64,000 bases of DNA from Phocaeicola sp. (GTDB taxonomy: Bacteria > Bacteroidota > Bacteroidia > Bacteroidales > Bacteroidaceae). The notes below the pieces were generated by a model. That model made no database searches, had not been told where the DNA came from, and saw nothing but the letters and a program-made list of their open reading frames with translations. A program made the translations under genes and the position numbers. This document shows, one piece after another, positions 57,170 through 64,000 of the stretch. Position 1 is the first letter of the stretch. Every line of letters starts with the position of its first letter. The DNA lies in assembly GCA_020026175.1 (NCBI GenBank), contig JAHHQV010000003.1, positions 25,865-89,864 of the forward strand, read 5' to 3'.

Positions 57170-58894
57170 TTATTCAAAACATGGTGCAGATGTACCATCA
57201 GTTTTCCATTTTCGGAATTTGAATTGTGGATATTGTTCTTTCCCTATGGTATCTATCCACTCGTTTAGTTGTTTCACGTTATTGGAATAGTCTTCTGGAG
57301 TATCATTGTGTGTTATATAATCTATAGTAGATTTGTTGTAATCATATATTCTATTACTGCTTTCGTATTTCTTATTGAAGAACAGATTACTGTTTTTGGA
57401 ATTGATTTCAATTTCGTTTATAATATAGTTTTTTGTACTATAATTGTAAGTATATACGTTTTCTATACAATTGTGGTTGCTATAGCTGATAGCGTTTATG
57501 TATGATTTGCTTTTATTTTTATCTTTATCTTTATGGTTTCTATTACCGTTTGTGCGACAGTTTAGTATATATCCTCTATTTGTAAGGCAAATATCGCCAG
57601 ATGATAAATCTTCACCTATAGAATTGATAGAACTTACACTGCTGTTTATTATATTCCCATAATTGACAGAACATAGTCCGGATATTTTTTTCCCATCTGA
57701 TATTAGAAGTTCAAATCTGCCGTTTATTATATGACAATTATCAATTGTTCCATGATTTACTCCAGTCAAGAAACTTATAGAAGACTTGAATTTACGTTTA
57801 CTCTCTATAGCTGTAATATCTGCTATTTTTACATTGCGTATAATTGAGCTTGTAGTAGTAAACTCAAATAGAGTTACTATTCCCCTAAAGTCTTTACTCG
57901 AATTGTAATTAATTCCTGATATTGTATGATTGTTTCCATCAAAAATATCATTGAAATGATTGTTGTCGTTTCCTATACCTTGTATTAGAGCCGTTTCTTC
58001 TTGATTGAACTCTATATCAGCAAAAAGATTGAATATTCTTTTCCCGTCTTTAATAACGTAGAAATCCTCAAGTTTTCTTCCTTTATATTCCTTCCCATTG
58101 ATTAAGTGTGAGAATGCTATAAAATCTTCTTTGGTATATATGCCATTATTATACCGTACATGGCACACATACTCGCAGCCTTTCTGATAACTTTCGTTAC
58201 TTAGATTTGCATTATATCTATTGTTCTTGTTGTCGATAATCTCGAAAGAAATTTTTTGTCCGCTACATGCCGGTACCATTATTTCGTAACAACTGTTTTC
58301 TTTATTTTGTAGCTCTACTATTCTTTTGTTCGAATTAGTTTTTATTTCTCCTGTTTTAGTATCTATACTTTCTATGCTATAGGGTATTGTTATATTGATT
58401 TTATCAAGAATGCAGTTAAGGGCATTATCTATGTTTATACTTACTTTGGCAAAGACATGGCTGAATGACAGATTTATTTTCTGTCCATATTCTTCAGTAG
58501 ATTTACAGCATACAATATCTTTTAATTCATTATTTTTATGATACAGATGTTTTTCATCGTATGTTTCTAGAATAGGATATATGGCACAATAGTCGGCTTT
58601 TTGAAAATTATTTTCCCACTCGTCTCTTTTTAACCCGTGCCATTGCAAGTCTTTGTATATCAGTGTATCTCTGTCGGCAACAATACCTCCAGTACTTGAG
58701 AATATTATAGAATCGTTTTCTGTTAGATTGCTTATTATTTCTGTTCTTGATGAATGACCGTAGAAGTTGTCTTTTGAAACTCCTGTTATATATATTGTAT
58801 TATTGTTGTATTCATAATCTTGAAGATTGTCTTTCAGACATGAAGTCGTTATATATAAAACAACGGTTATAAGTAGTAGAGAATATTTTTTCAT
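57170..58894 (-). CDS. fimbrillin-like lipoprotein with GLUG-type repeats
   Basis: A 574-residue lipoprotein (ITTSC, Cys 19). Residues about 30-260 look like a fimbrillin-family (Mfa-like) domain: YITGVSKDNF, INLSFSHVFAKVSINI and KGCEYVCHVRYN are typical landmarks. From about 310 on there are repeated G/N-rich units (FDGNNHTISGINY, NHGTIDNCHIINGRF, NYGNIINSSVSS) like GLUG beta-helix repeats, as in Bacteroidetes adhesin tip proteins. Probably a fimbria subunit or surface adhesin. No other fimbrial gene is nearby. The 163-bp gap upstream of the coiled-coil gene is AT-rich. Confidence 0.78.
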   Translation of the reverse strand: MKKYSLLLITVVLYITTSCLKDNLQDYEYNNNTIYITGVSKDNFYGHSSRTEIISNLTENDSIIFSSTGGIVADRDTLIYKDLQWHGLKRDEWENNFQKADYCAIYPILETYDEKHLYHKNNELKDIVCCKSTEEYGQKINLSFSHVFAKVSINIDNALNCILDKINITIPYSIESIDTKTGEIKTNSNKRIVELQNKENSCYEIMVPACSGQKISFEIIDNKNNRYNANLSNESYQKGCEYVCHVRYNNGIYTKEDFIAFSHLINGKEYKGRKLEDFYVIKDGKRIFNLFADIEFNQEETALIQGIGNDNNHFNDIFDGNNHTISGINYNSSKDFRGIVTLFEFTTTSSIIRNVKIADITAIESKRKFKSSISFLTGVNHGTIDNCHIINGRFELLISDGKKISGLCSVNYGNIINSSVSSINSIGEDLSSGDICLTNRGYILNCRTNGNRNHKDKDKNKSKSYINAISYSNHNCIENVYTYNYSTKNYIINEIEINSKNSNLFFNKKYESSNRIYDYNKSTIDYITHNDTPEDYSNNVKQLNEWIDTIGKEQYPQFKFRKWKTDGTSAPCFE

Positions 58895-59051
58895 ATAAGT
58901 AGTGTATGTTTTATATATATAACTTTAAATACGTCATAATGAGCCATGCATTGATAAAAAAAGCGCTGCATACTTTCACAAGCACACAACGCAGGAACTA
59001 TATATAAATACAACTAAACGAAATTGGTATCTTATTATGCCGAATAGTTTT

Positions 59052-60389
59052 TTATACTATTCCTTGAGCCATCATTGCATGAGCTACCTTCATGAATCCT
59101 GCAATATTAGCTCCCTTTACATAGTTGATATATCCGTCGGGTTCTGTTCCATACTTCACACATTGTTCATGGATGTTGTTCATGATTTGGTGAAGCTTGT
59201 CATCAACTTCTTCTGCCGACCAACTGATGTGCATCGCATTCTGGCTCATTTCAAGCCCCGAAGTAGCTACTCCACCAGCATTGACAGCTTTACCAGGTGC
59301 ATACATCACCTTGTGTTCTATAAATGCATCAATAGCTTCTGGGGTACATCCCATATTTGAAATTTCACCTACACATTGCACCTTGTTGTCAATGAGATTT
59401 CTTGCGTCTTCGCCGTTCAACTCATTCTGTGTTGCACAAGGCAATGCTATGTCTACTTTAACTTCCCAAGGACGGTGACCTGCTACAAACGTTGAGCCTT
59501 GGAATTTTTCTGCATAAGGTTGTACAATGTCATTTCCTGAGGCACGAAGTTCAAGCATATAGTCGATTTTTTCACCGCTTATTCCGTTAGGGTCGTAGAT
59601 ATATCCGTCGGGACCTGATATTGTAACAACTTTAGCACCAAGTTGGGTGGCTTTTGTTGCAGCACCCCATGCCACATTGCCGAATCCGGAGATAGCTACA
59701 GTCTTTCCTTTTATATCTATTCCCTTCTTGTCGAGCATATGTTTTACAAAGTACAGACCTCCAAAACCCGTGGCTTCGGGACGGACAAGAGAACCTCCAA
59801 ATTCTAGTCCCTTGCCGGTAAATGTGCCTGTAAATTCATGTGTAAGTTTCTTGTACATTCCAAACATGTATCCTACTTCACGTCCTCCTACACCTATATC
59901 TCCTGCCGGTACATCCATGTCAGGACCCAGATGACGCCATAATTCAAGCATGAATGCCTGGCAGAATCTCATTATTTCGGCATCGCTCTTTCCTCTTGGA
60001 GAGAAGTCGGAACCACCTTTGCCTCCACCCATAGGAAGAGTGGTTAATGCATTCTTGAAAGTCTGTTCGAATCCTAGGAATTTAAGAATTGAAAGATTGA
60101 CCGAAGCATGGAAACGTATACCGCCTTTATAAGGTCCTATGGCATTGTTGAATTGTACTCTGTATCCTAAGTTTACCTGTACTTTGCCTTTATCATCTAC
60201 CCATGGTACACGGAAAGTGATAATGCGCTCTGGTTCTACCAGTCTTTCTATAAGAGATACTTTTTCAAATTCAGGGTGTTGGTTGTAGATATCCTCTATT
60301 GACAATAAAACTTCTCTTACTGCTTGCAGATATTCCGATTCACCCGGGTGTTTAGCTTCTAGTGAAGCCATGATTTGATTGATGTTCAT
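59052..60389 (-). CDS. gdhA: glutamate dehydrogenase, NADP type
   Basis: A 445-residue protein. The N-terminal domain has PMGGGKGGSDFSP with the catalytic Lys (about 112-124) and PAGDIGVGGREVGYMFG; the second domain has the Rossmann motif SGFGNVAWGA. It interconverts 2-oxoglutarate plus ammonia and glutamate. Length and sequence fit the hexameric NADP-dependent biosynthetic type. It stands alone with its own promoter. Confidence 0.97.
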   Translation of the reverse strand: MNINQIMASLEAKHPGESEYLQAVREVLLSIEDIYNQHPEFEKVSLIERLVEPERIITFRVPWVDDKGKVQVNLGYRVQFNNAIGPYKGGIRFHASVNLSILKFLGFEQTFKNALTTLPMGGGKGGSDFSPRGKSDAEIMRFCQAFMLELWRHLGPDMDVPAGDIGVGGREVGYMFGMYKKLTHEFTGTFTGKGLEFGGSLVRPEATGFGGLYFVKHMLDKKGIDIKGKTVAISGFGNVAWGAATKATQLGAKVVTISGPDGYIYDPNGISGEKIDYMLELRASGNDIVQPYAEKFQGSTFVAGHRPWEVKVDIALPCATQNELNGEDARNLIDNKVQCVGEISNMGCTPEAIDAFIEHKVMYAPGKAVNAGGVATSGLEMSQNAMHISWSAEEVDDKLHQIMNNIHEQCVKYGTEPDGYINYVKGANIAGFMKVAHAMMAQGIV

Positions 60390-60435
60390 AATTCTCAGTT
60401 TTAAAGGTCTGACAAATTGAAATGTTTCCTAATTG

Positions 60436-60465
60436 CAAAGTTATTAAAACTATTGAACTGGCAAA
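60436..60465 (-). promoter_or_regulatory. promoter of gdhA
   Basis: Minus strand TTTG (60462-60465), 18 bp, TAACTTTG (60436-60443), about 47 bp before the gdhA ATG. The rest of the 229-bp divergent gap holds no clear element for the plus-strand gene. Confidence 0.65.
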
Positions 60466-60618
60466 ATTATTTTGGATTTTTTTGTTGTAGGAGGTGATAA
60501 AAAGTTAATCATATGGTTGATTTTATGAAAATACAATATTCGTTTTTATTGACTATAAGTTGCACATATAAATAGAAATTACGATTTTTGCTACAATAAA
60601 GTATAAATATAAAAACAT

Positions 60619-63576
60619 ATGTTCAGCAAGGTAAAGTTAAATCAGCTATATTTCAAGGACACACAGTTTGCCAATCTCATGACAAAACGAATATTCAATG
60701 TCTTGCTTGTGGCGAATCCCTATGATGCCTTTATGCTTGAGGATGATGGACGAATTGATGAAAAAATCTTCATCGAGTACATGAACCTCAGTCTTAGATA
60801 CCCCCCTCGTTTCACTCAGGTTTCTACTGCCGAAGAAACATGGGCCCAGCTTGGAAATACTATGTTTGATCTTGTGATATGTATGCCGGGTACAGACAAT
60901 AGTGAGACTTTCGATATAGCCAGAGATGTAAAGGTGAAATATCCGTCAATACCTATCGTCGTGCTTACTCCTTTTTCTCATGGAATAAAAGAAAGGATGG
61001 AGCATGAAGACCTCAGTATATTCGAGTATGTGTTCTGCTGGTTGGGAAATACCGACTTGCTTGTTTCAATCATTAAGCTGATAGAAGACAAGATGAACCT
61101 TGAGAATGATATAAAGGAAGTGGGGGTGCAGATGATAATGCTGGTTGAAGATTCAATCCGTTTCTATTCGTCGGTATTGCCTAATCTCTACAAGTTTGTA
61201 CTCAAGCAGAGTCAGGAGTTTGCAACGGAGGCTTTGAACGAACATCAGCGTACATTGCGTATGCGTGGTCGTCCTAAGATAGTTTTGGCACGCACATATG
61301 AAGAGGCTATGCAGATGTATAATACATACAGCAACAATATATTGGGCATTATATCTGATGCACGTTTTCCACATAATGGAAAGACGGATCCTATGGCAGG
61401 GGTGAAGTTGCTGGAAGAAGTGCGCAGTCATGACCCTTTTATGCCTTTGATTCTTCAGTCGGCTGAGGTAGACAACAAGTGTTATGTCAATCAGTGTGAG
61501 GCGGTTTTCATTGACAAGAATTCGAAAAAGATGAATATAGACCTCCGTGAAGCTATTTCGGAGAACTTTGGTTTCGGCGACTTTATATTTATAGACCCCA
61601 ATACCCGTGAAGAAGTGGCAAGGGTTAACAATCTGAAAGAACTTCAGAATATAATTTTTTCCATACCCGCAGAGTCTTTCCATTATCATATAAGCCATAA
61701 TCATATATCGCGCTGGCTTTATTCAAGAGCCATATTCCCGGTTGCAGAGTTTCTGAAACAGGTAACGTGGGATTCTTTGCAGGACCTGGATGCTCACCGG
61801 CAGATAATATTCGAAGCTATAGTGCGATACCGAAAGATGAAGAACCAGGGTGTAGTAGCCGTCTTCAAGCGTGAGAGGTTTGACCGTTATTCCAATTTTG
61901 CACGTATAGGTGAAGGCTCGCTGGGAGGTAAAGGACGTGGACTGGCATTTATCGACCACATGATAAAGAGACATCCCGATTTTGATGTATCCGAAAATAC
62001 ATCTGTAGCCATCCCCAAGACAGTGGTCTTATGTACCGATATATTCGATGAGTTTATGGATACAAACAAGCTATACCAGTTGGCTTTGAGCGATGCTTCG
62101 GATGAAACTATACTTAGAGCTTTCTTGCGTGCCAAGTTGCCGGATAGTCTGGTAGAGGACTTTTTTGCATTCTTCGAAGCGGTAAAGGCTCCTATAGCCA
62201 TACGTTCGTCAAGTCTTCTCGAAGATTCGCATTATCAGCCGTTTGCAGGGATATATTCTACATACATGATTCCATATCTTGACGATAAGTATGAGATGCT
62301 TCGTATGCTTGGCAATGCCATCAAAGGGGTGTATGCTTCGGTATATTACAAAGACAGCAAGGCTTATATGCAGGCCACAAGCAATGTCATCGACCAGGAA
62401 AAGATGGCTGTGATACTTCAGGAGGTGGTTGGTACACAGTATGGCAACCGTTATTATCCTGCCATATCGGGGGTGGCACGTTCTATAAACTATTATCCCA
62501 TAAATGATGAACAAGCCGAAGAAGGTACAGTAAGTCTGGCTTTGGGGCTTGGAAAGTATATTGTAGATGGAGGTCTTACTCTAAGAGTGTGTCCTTATCA
62601 TCCCGACAAGGTTCTTCAGACTAGCGAACTCGACATAGCCCTTAGGGAAACTCAGACCAGCTTCTATGCACTCGACTTGAAGAATATGGCAGAAGAGTTT
62701 TCTTTGGACGATGGATTTAATATACTGAAACTTCATGTCAAGGATGCAGAGGCAGACGGTTCTCTCAACTTCATTGCTTCTACTTACGACCCGTATGATA
62801 TGGTGATAAGGGATGGTATATATCCCGGTGGAAGAAAGGTAATTACTTTTGCCAATATATTGCAGCATGGTGTGTTTCCTCTGCCCAAACTCTTGCAGCT
62901 GTCGCAGAAATACGGACAGTATGAGATGAGACGCCCGGTTGAAATAGAATTTGCTGTCAATTTTGATTACCGTACAAAGAAGGGAACTTTCTATCTTCTT
63001 CAGATAAGGCCTATGGTGGATATGAAAGCCGATTTGGATGAAGACCTTACTCTTATACCCGATGAAAAACTTCTGTTGAAGAGTGAAAACTCATTAGGGC
63101 ATGGCGTGATGGATGATATATATGATGTGATATACGTAAAGACTGATGGATATTCTGCATCAAACAACCAGCTGATAGCATACGATATAGAGAAACTCAA
63201 CAAGAGGTTCTTGGACGAAGGCAGACATTATGTTCTGGTAGGTCCAGGCAGATGGGGTAGTAGTGACACTTGGCTGGGTATACCTGTAAAATGGCCAAAT
63301 ATATCGGCAGCACGTGTCATTGTTGAGGCTGGACTGACCAACTATCGTGTAGACCCAAGTCAAGGCACACATTTTTTCCATAACCTTACGTCGTTTGGTG
63401 TAGGCTATTTCACGATAAATGCCTTTATTAATGATGGGGTTTACAATCAGGAATATCTGAATAGTCTTCCTGCTGTAGAAGAGACCAAATATCTGCGTTG
63501 GGTAAGATTCGGCAATCCTCTTGTGGTAAAGATGGATGGAAAGAAGAAAATAGGTGTTGTGGCATTGCCGGATTAG
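60619..63576 (+). CDS. double receiver-like domains fused to PEP/pyruvate-binding domain
   Basis: A 985-residue protein. Residues about 25-155 and 170-310 look like two receiver-type domains; the second has an acidic pair in LVEDSIRF, a candidate phosphoacceptor in SDARF (about 248) and LQSAE after it. The first lacks an Asp at the expected acceptor position (ICMPGT). Residues about 430-830 are a PPDK/PEP-synthase N-terminal ATP-grasp domain (GEGSLGGKGRGL about 431; IAIRSSSLLEDSHYQPFAG about 527; LLQIRPMVD near 800). The swivelling phosphohistidine domain and the PEP-binding barrel of true PEP synthase are missing; the last 150 residues are unassigned (VGPGRWGSSDTWLGIPVKW is conserved-looking). 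Probably a regulatory or phosphotransfer protein, not a dikinase. Confidence 0.82.
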   Translation: MFSKVKLNQLYFKDTQFANLMTKRIFNVLLVANPYDAFMLEDDGRIDEKIFIEYMNLSLRYPPRFTQVSTAEETWAQLGNTMFDLVICMPGTDNSETFDIARDVKVKYPSIPIVVLTPFSHGIKERMEHEDLSIFEYVFCWLGNTDLLVSIIKLIEDKMNLENDIKEVGVQMIMLVEDSIRFYSSVLPNLYKFVLKQSQEFATEALNEHQRTLRMRGRPKIVLARTYEEAMQMYNTYSNNILGIISDARFPHNGKTDPMAGVKLLEEVRSHDPFMPLILQSAEVDNKCYVNQCEAVFIDKNSKKMNIDLREAISENFGFGDFIFIDPNTREEVARVNNLKELQNIIFSIPAESFHYHISHNHISRWLYSRAIFPVAEFLKQVTWDSLQDLDAHRQIIFEAIVRYRKMKNQGVVAVFKRERFDRYSNFARIGEGSLGGKGRGLAFIDHMIKRHPDFDVSENTSVAIPKTVVLCTDIFDEFMDTNKLYQLALSDASDETILRAFLRAKLPDSLVEDFFAFFEAVKAPIAIRSSSLLEDSHYQPFAGIYSTYMIPYLDDKYEMLRMLGNAIKGVYASVYYKDSKAYMQATSNVIDQEKMAVILQEVVGTQYGNRYYPAISGVARSINYYPINDEQAEEGTVSLALGLGKYIVDGGLTLRVCPYHPDKVLQTSELDIALRETQTSFYALDLKNMAEEFSLDDGFNILKLHVKDAEADGSLNFIASTYDPYDMVIRDGIYPGGRKVITFANILQHGVFPLPKLLQLSQKYGQYEMRRPVEIEFAVNFDYRTKKGTFYLLQIRPMVDMKADLDEDLTLIPDEKLLLKSENSLGHGVMDDIYDVIYVKTDGYSASNNQLIAYDIEKLNKRFLDEGRHYVLVGPGRWGSSDTWLGIPVKWPNISAARVIVEAGLTNYRVDPSQGTHFFHNLTSFGVGYFTINAFINDGVYNQEYLNSLPAVEETKYLRWVRFGNPLVVKMDGKKKIGVVALPD

Positions 63577-63595
63577 GCTTTTTGTATAATGGATT

Positions 63596-63667
63596 ATATC
63601 AGGCGACAAAGAATTAATTCTCATATCCTTTTTAATTTGGATAGATTATTATATTGTCGTCTGATAT
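63596..63667. repeat. 14-bp-stem hairpin with nested stem
   Basis: ATATCAGGCGACAA (63596-63609) pairs with TTGTCGTCTGATAT (63654-63667) with one G-U. Inside are TATCC and GGATA arms. It could terminate the upstream gene or be a small non-autonomous element; there is no T tract directly after it. Confidence 0.55.
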
Positions 63668-63669
63668 GA

Positions 63670-63688
63670 TACCCTTTAGTAAAGGGTA
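63670..63688. repeat. perfect 19-nt palindrome
   Basis: TACCCTTTAGTAAAGGGTA, nine-base arms around one G, three bases after the larger hairpin. The following 100 bp are AT-rich with nothing recognised. Confidence 0.55.
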
Positions 63689-63868
63689 AATCGTATGATA
63701 TATAAAGTAATTTATTGAGCCAAAATTATATAACCCTTAATTTCGTAACTCTTTTTTATGAACTAATTTTAAATTATTGAGTGATAGTATATTACCCAGT
63801 GCTTTGCCATGTCAGAAGATTCACTTAACTTAGTGTTGCAAATAAAAGTTCATAAATCTTCATCAGAC

Positions 63869-63931
63869 ATGGCTAAAGTACAAATAAAATCAGAAAATAT
63901 CACACCTTTTGGCGGAATATTTCCAACTTAA
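63869..63931 (+). pseudogene. N-terminal remnant of a probable IS1380-type transposase
   Basis: A 20-codon frame starting MAKVQIKSENITPFGGIF and stopping at TAA. Its start closely resembles, from memory, IS1380-family transposases common in Bacteroides. The frame is then broken; a different frame stays open from about 63949 to the window end (SPTANATLVKIFEEA). Imperfect inverted arms (63806-63821 and 63855-63873) surround the start codon. Remnant or continuation beyond the window cannot be told apart from here. Confidence 0.45.
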
Positions 63932-64000
63932 GACTGAGCCTGAATAATTGCAGAGTCCAACAGCAAATGCAACGTTAGTAAAAATTTTTGAAGAAGCAAG

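Noticed and set aside
1..64000. CRISPR array, tRNA or rRNA genes, prophage or restriction system
   Set aside because: None of the expected direct repeats, cloverleaf or conserved rRNA segments, or phage/restriction gene families was seen on either strand.

Overview
The window reads as chromosomal DNA of a gut-type Bacteroidales bacterium (Bacteroides, Phocaeicola or a close relative). It is AT-rich. Several genes carry the Bacteroidetes promoter form (TTTG about 18-20 bp upstream of TAnnTTTG), leaders are A-rich and only rarely have a Shine-Dalgarno, and there are many lipoproteins and families typical of the phylum (GldB-like, fimbrillin-like, BACON-like, S9B dipeptidyl peptidase, Bacteroidales-type glutamate dehydrogenase). 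No rRNA, tRNA, CRISPR array or intact mobile element was seen; the only mobile trace is a likely transposase remnant at the right edge.

Layout. (1) 1-9.2 kb, amino-sugar use: two GH20 hexosaminidases (the first cut by the window edge), a NagB-like/PIG-L fusion protein, true nagB, a divergent ROK regulator and a HAD phosphatase/mutase. (2) 9.3-13.4 kb: lysS-gpsA-pgi on the minus strand. (3) 13.6-17.5 kb: a nitrilase-family amidase, a membrane-anchored winged-helix regulator and an outer-membrane barrel. (4) 17.6-21.1 kb: a three-gene sodium-pumping decarboxylase (gamma, alpha, beta). (5) 21.2-29.3 kb: fabI, a gldB-like lipoprotein and a short RsmI-like methyltransferase, facing a membrane protein, lipA, a DPP-IV-like peptidase and a TonB C-terminal-domain protein. 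(6) 29.5-34.3 kb: a tripartite exporter (TolC, HlyD, two ABC-2 permeases) without an ATPase gene. (7) 34.6-36.0 kb: a BACON-like lipoprotein. (8) 36.2-54.7 kb, the most distinctive part: one MacB/LolD-type ATPase, five large FtsX/MacB-type permeases, a HlyD-type adaptor and a TolC-type channel, next to a sigma-54 activator and its histidine kinase. (9) 54.7-60.4 kb: an S41 peptidase, a coiled-coil membrane protein, a fimbrillin-like lipoprotein and gdhA. (10) 60.6-63.6 kb: a 985-residue protein joining two receiver-like domains to a PEP/pyruvate-binding domain.

How the parts fit. In region 8 an excellent sigma-54 promoter (TGGCAC-N5-TTGC) precedes the ATPase gene and a weaker one precedes tolC. 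Upstream of both lie palindromes of the form GTGCGA-N3-YGCAC, as expected for the adjacent sigma-54 activator, so kinase, regulator and the whole efflux set appear to be one regulon. In region 1 the true deaminase keeps Asp72, Asp141, His143 and Glu148, whereas the NagB-like half of its downstream fusion partner has lost three of the four; that protein is probably a deacetylase carrying a non-catalytic sugar-phosphate domain.

Limits: everything is read by eye. Family names rest on recognised motifs and overall resemblance; no database or structure search was run.
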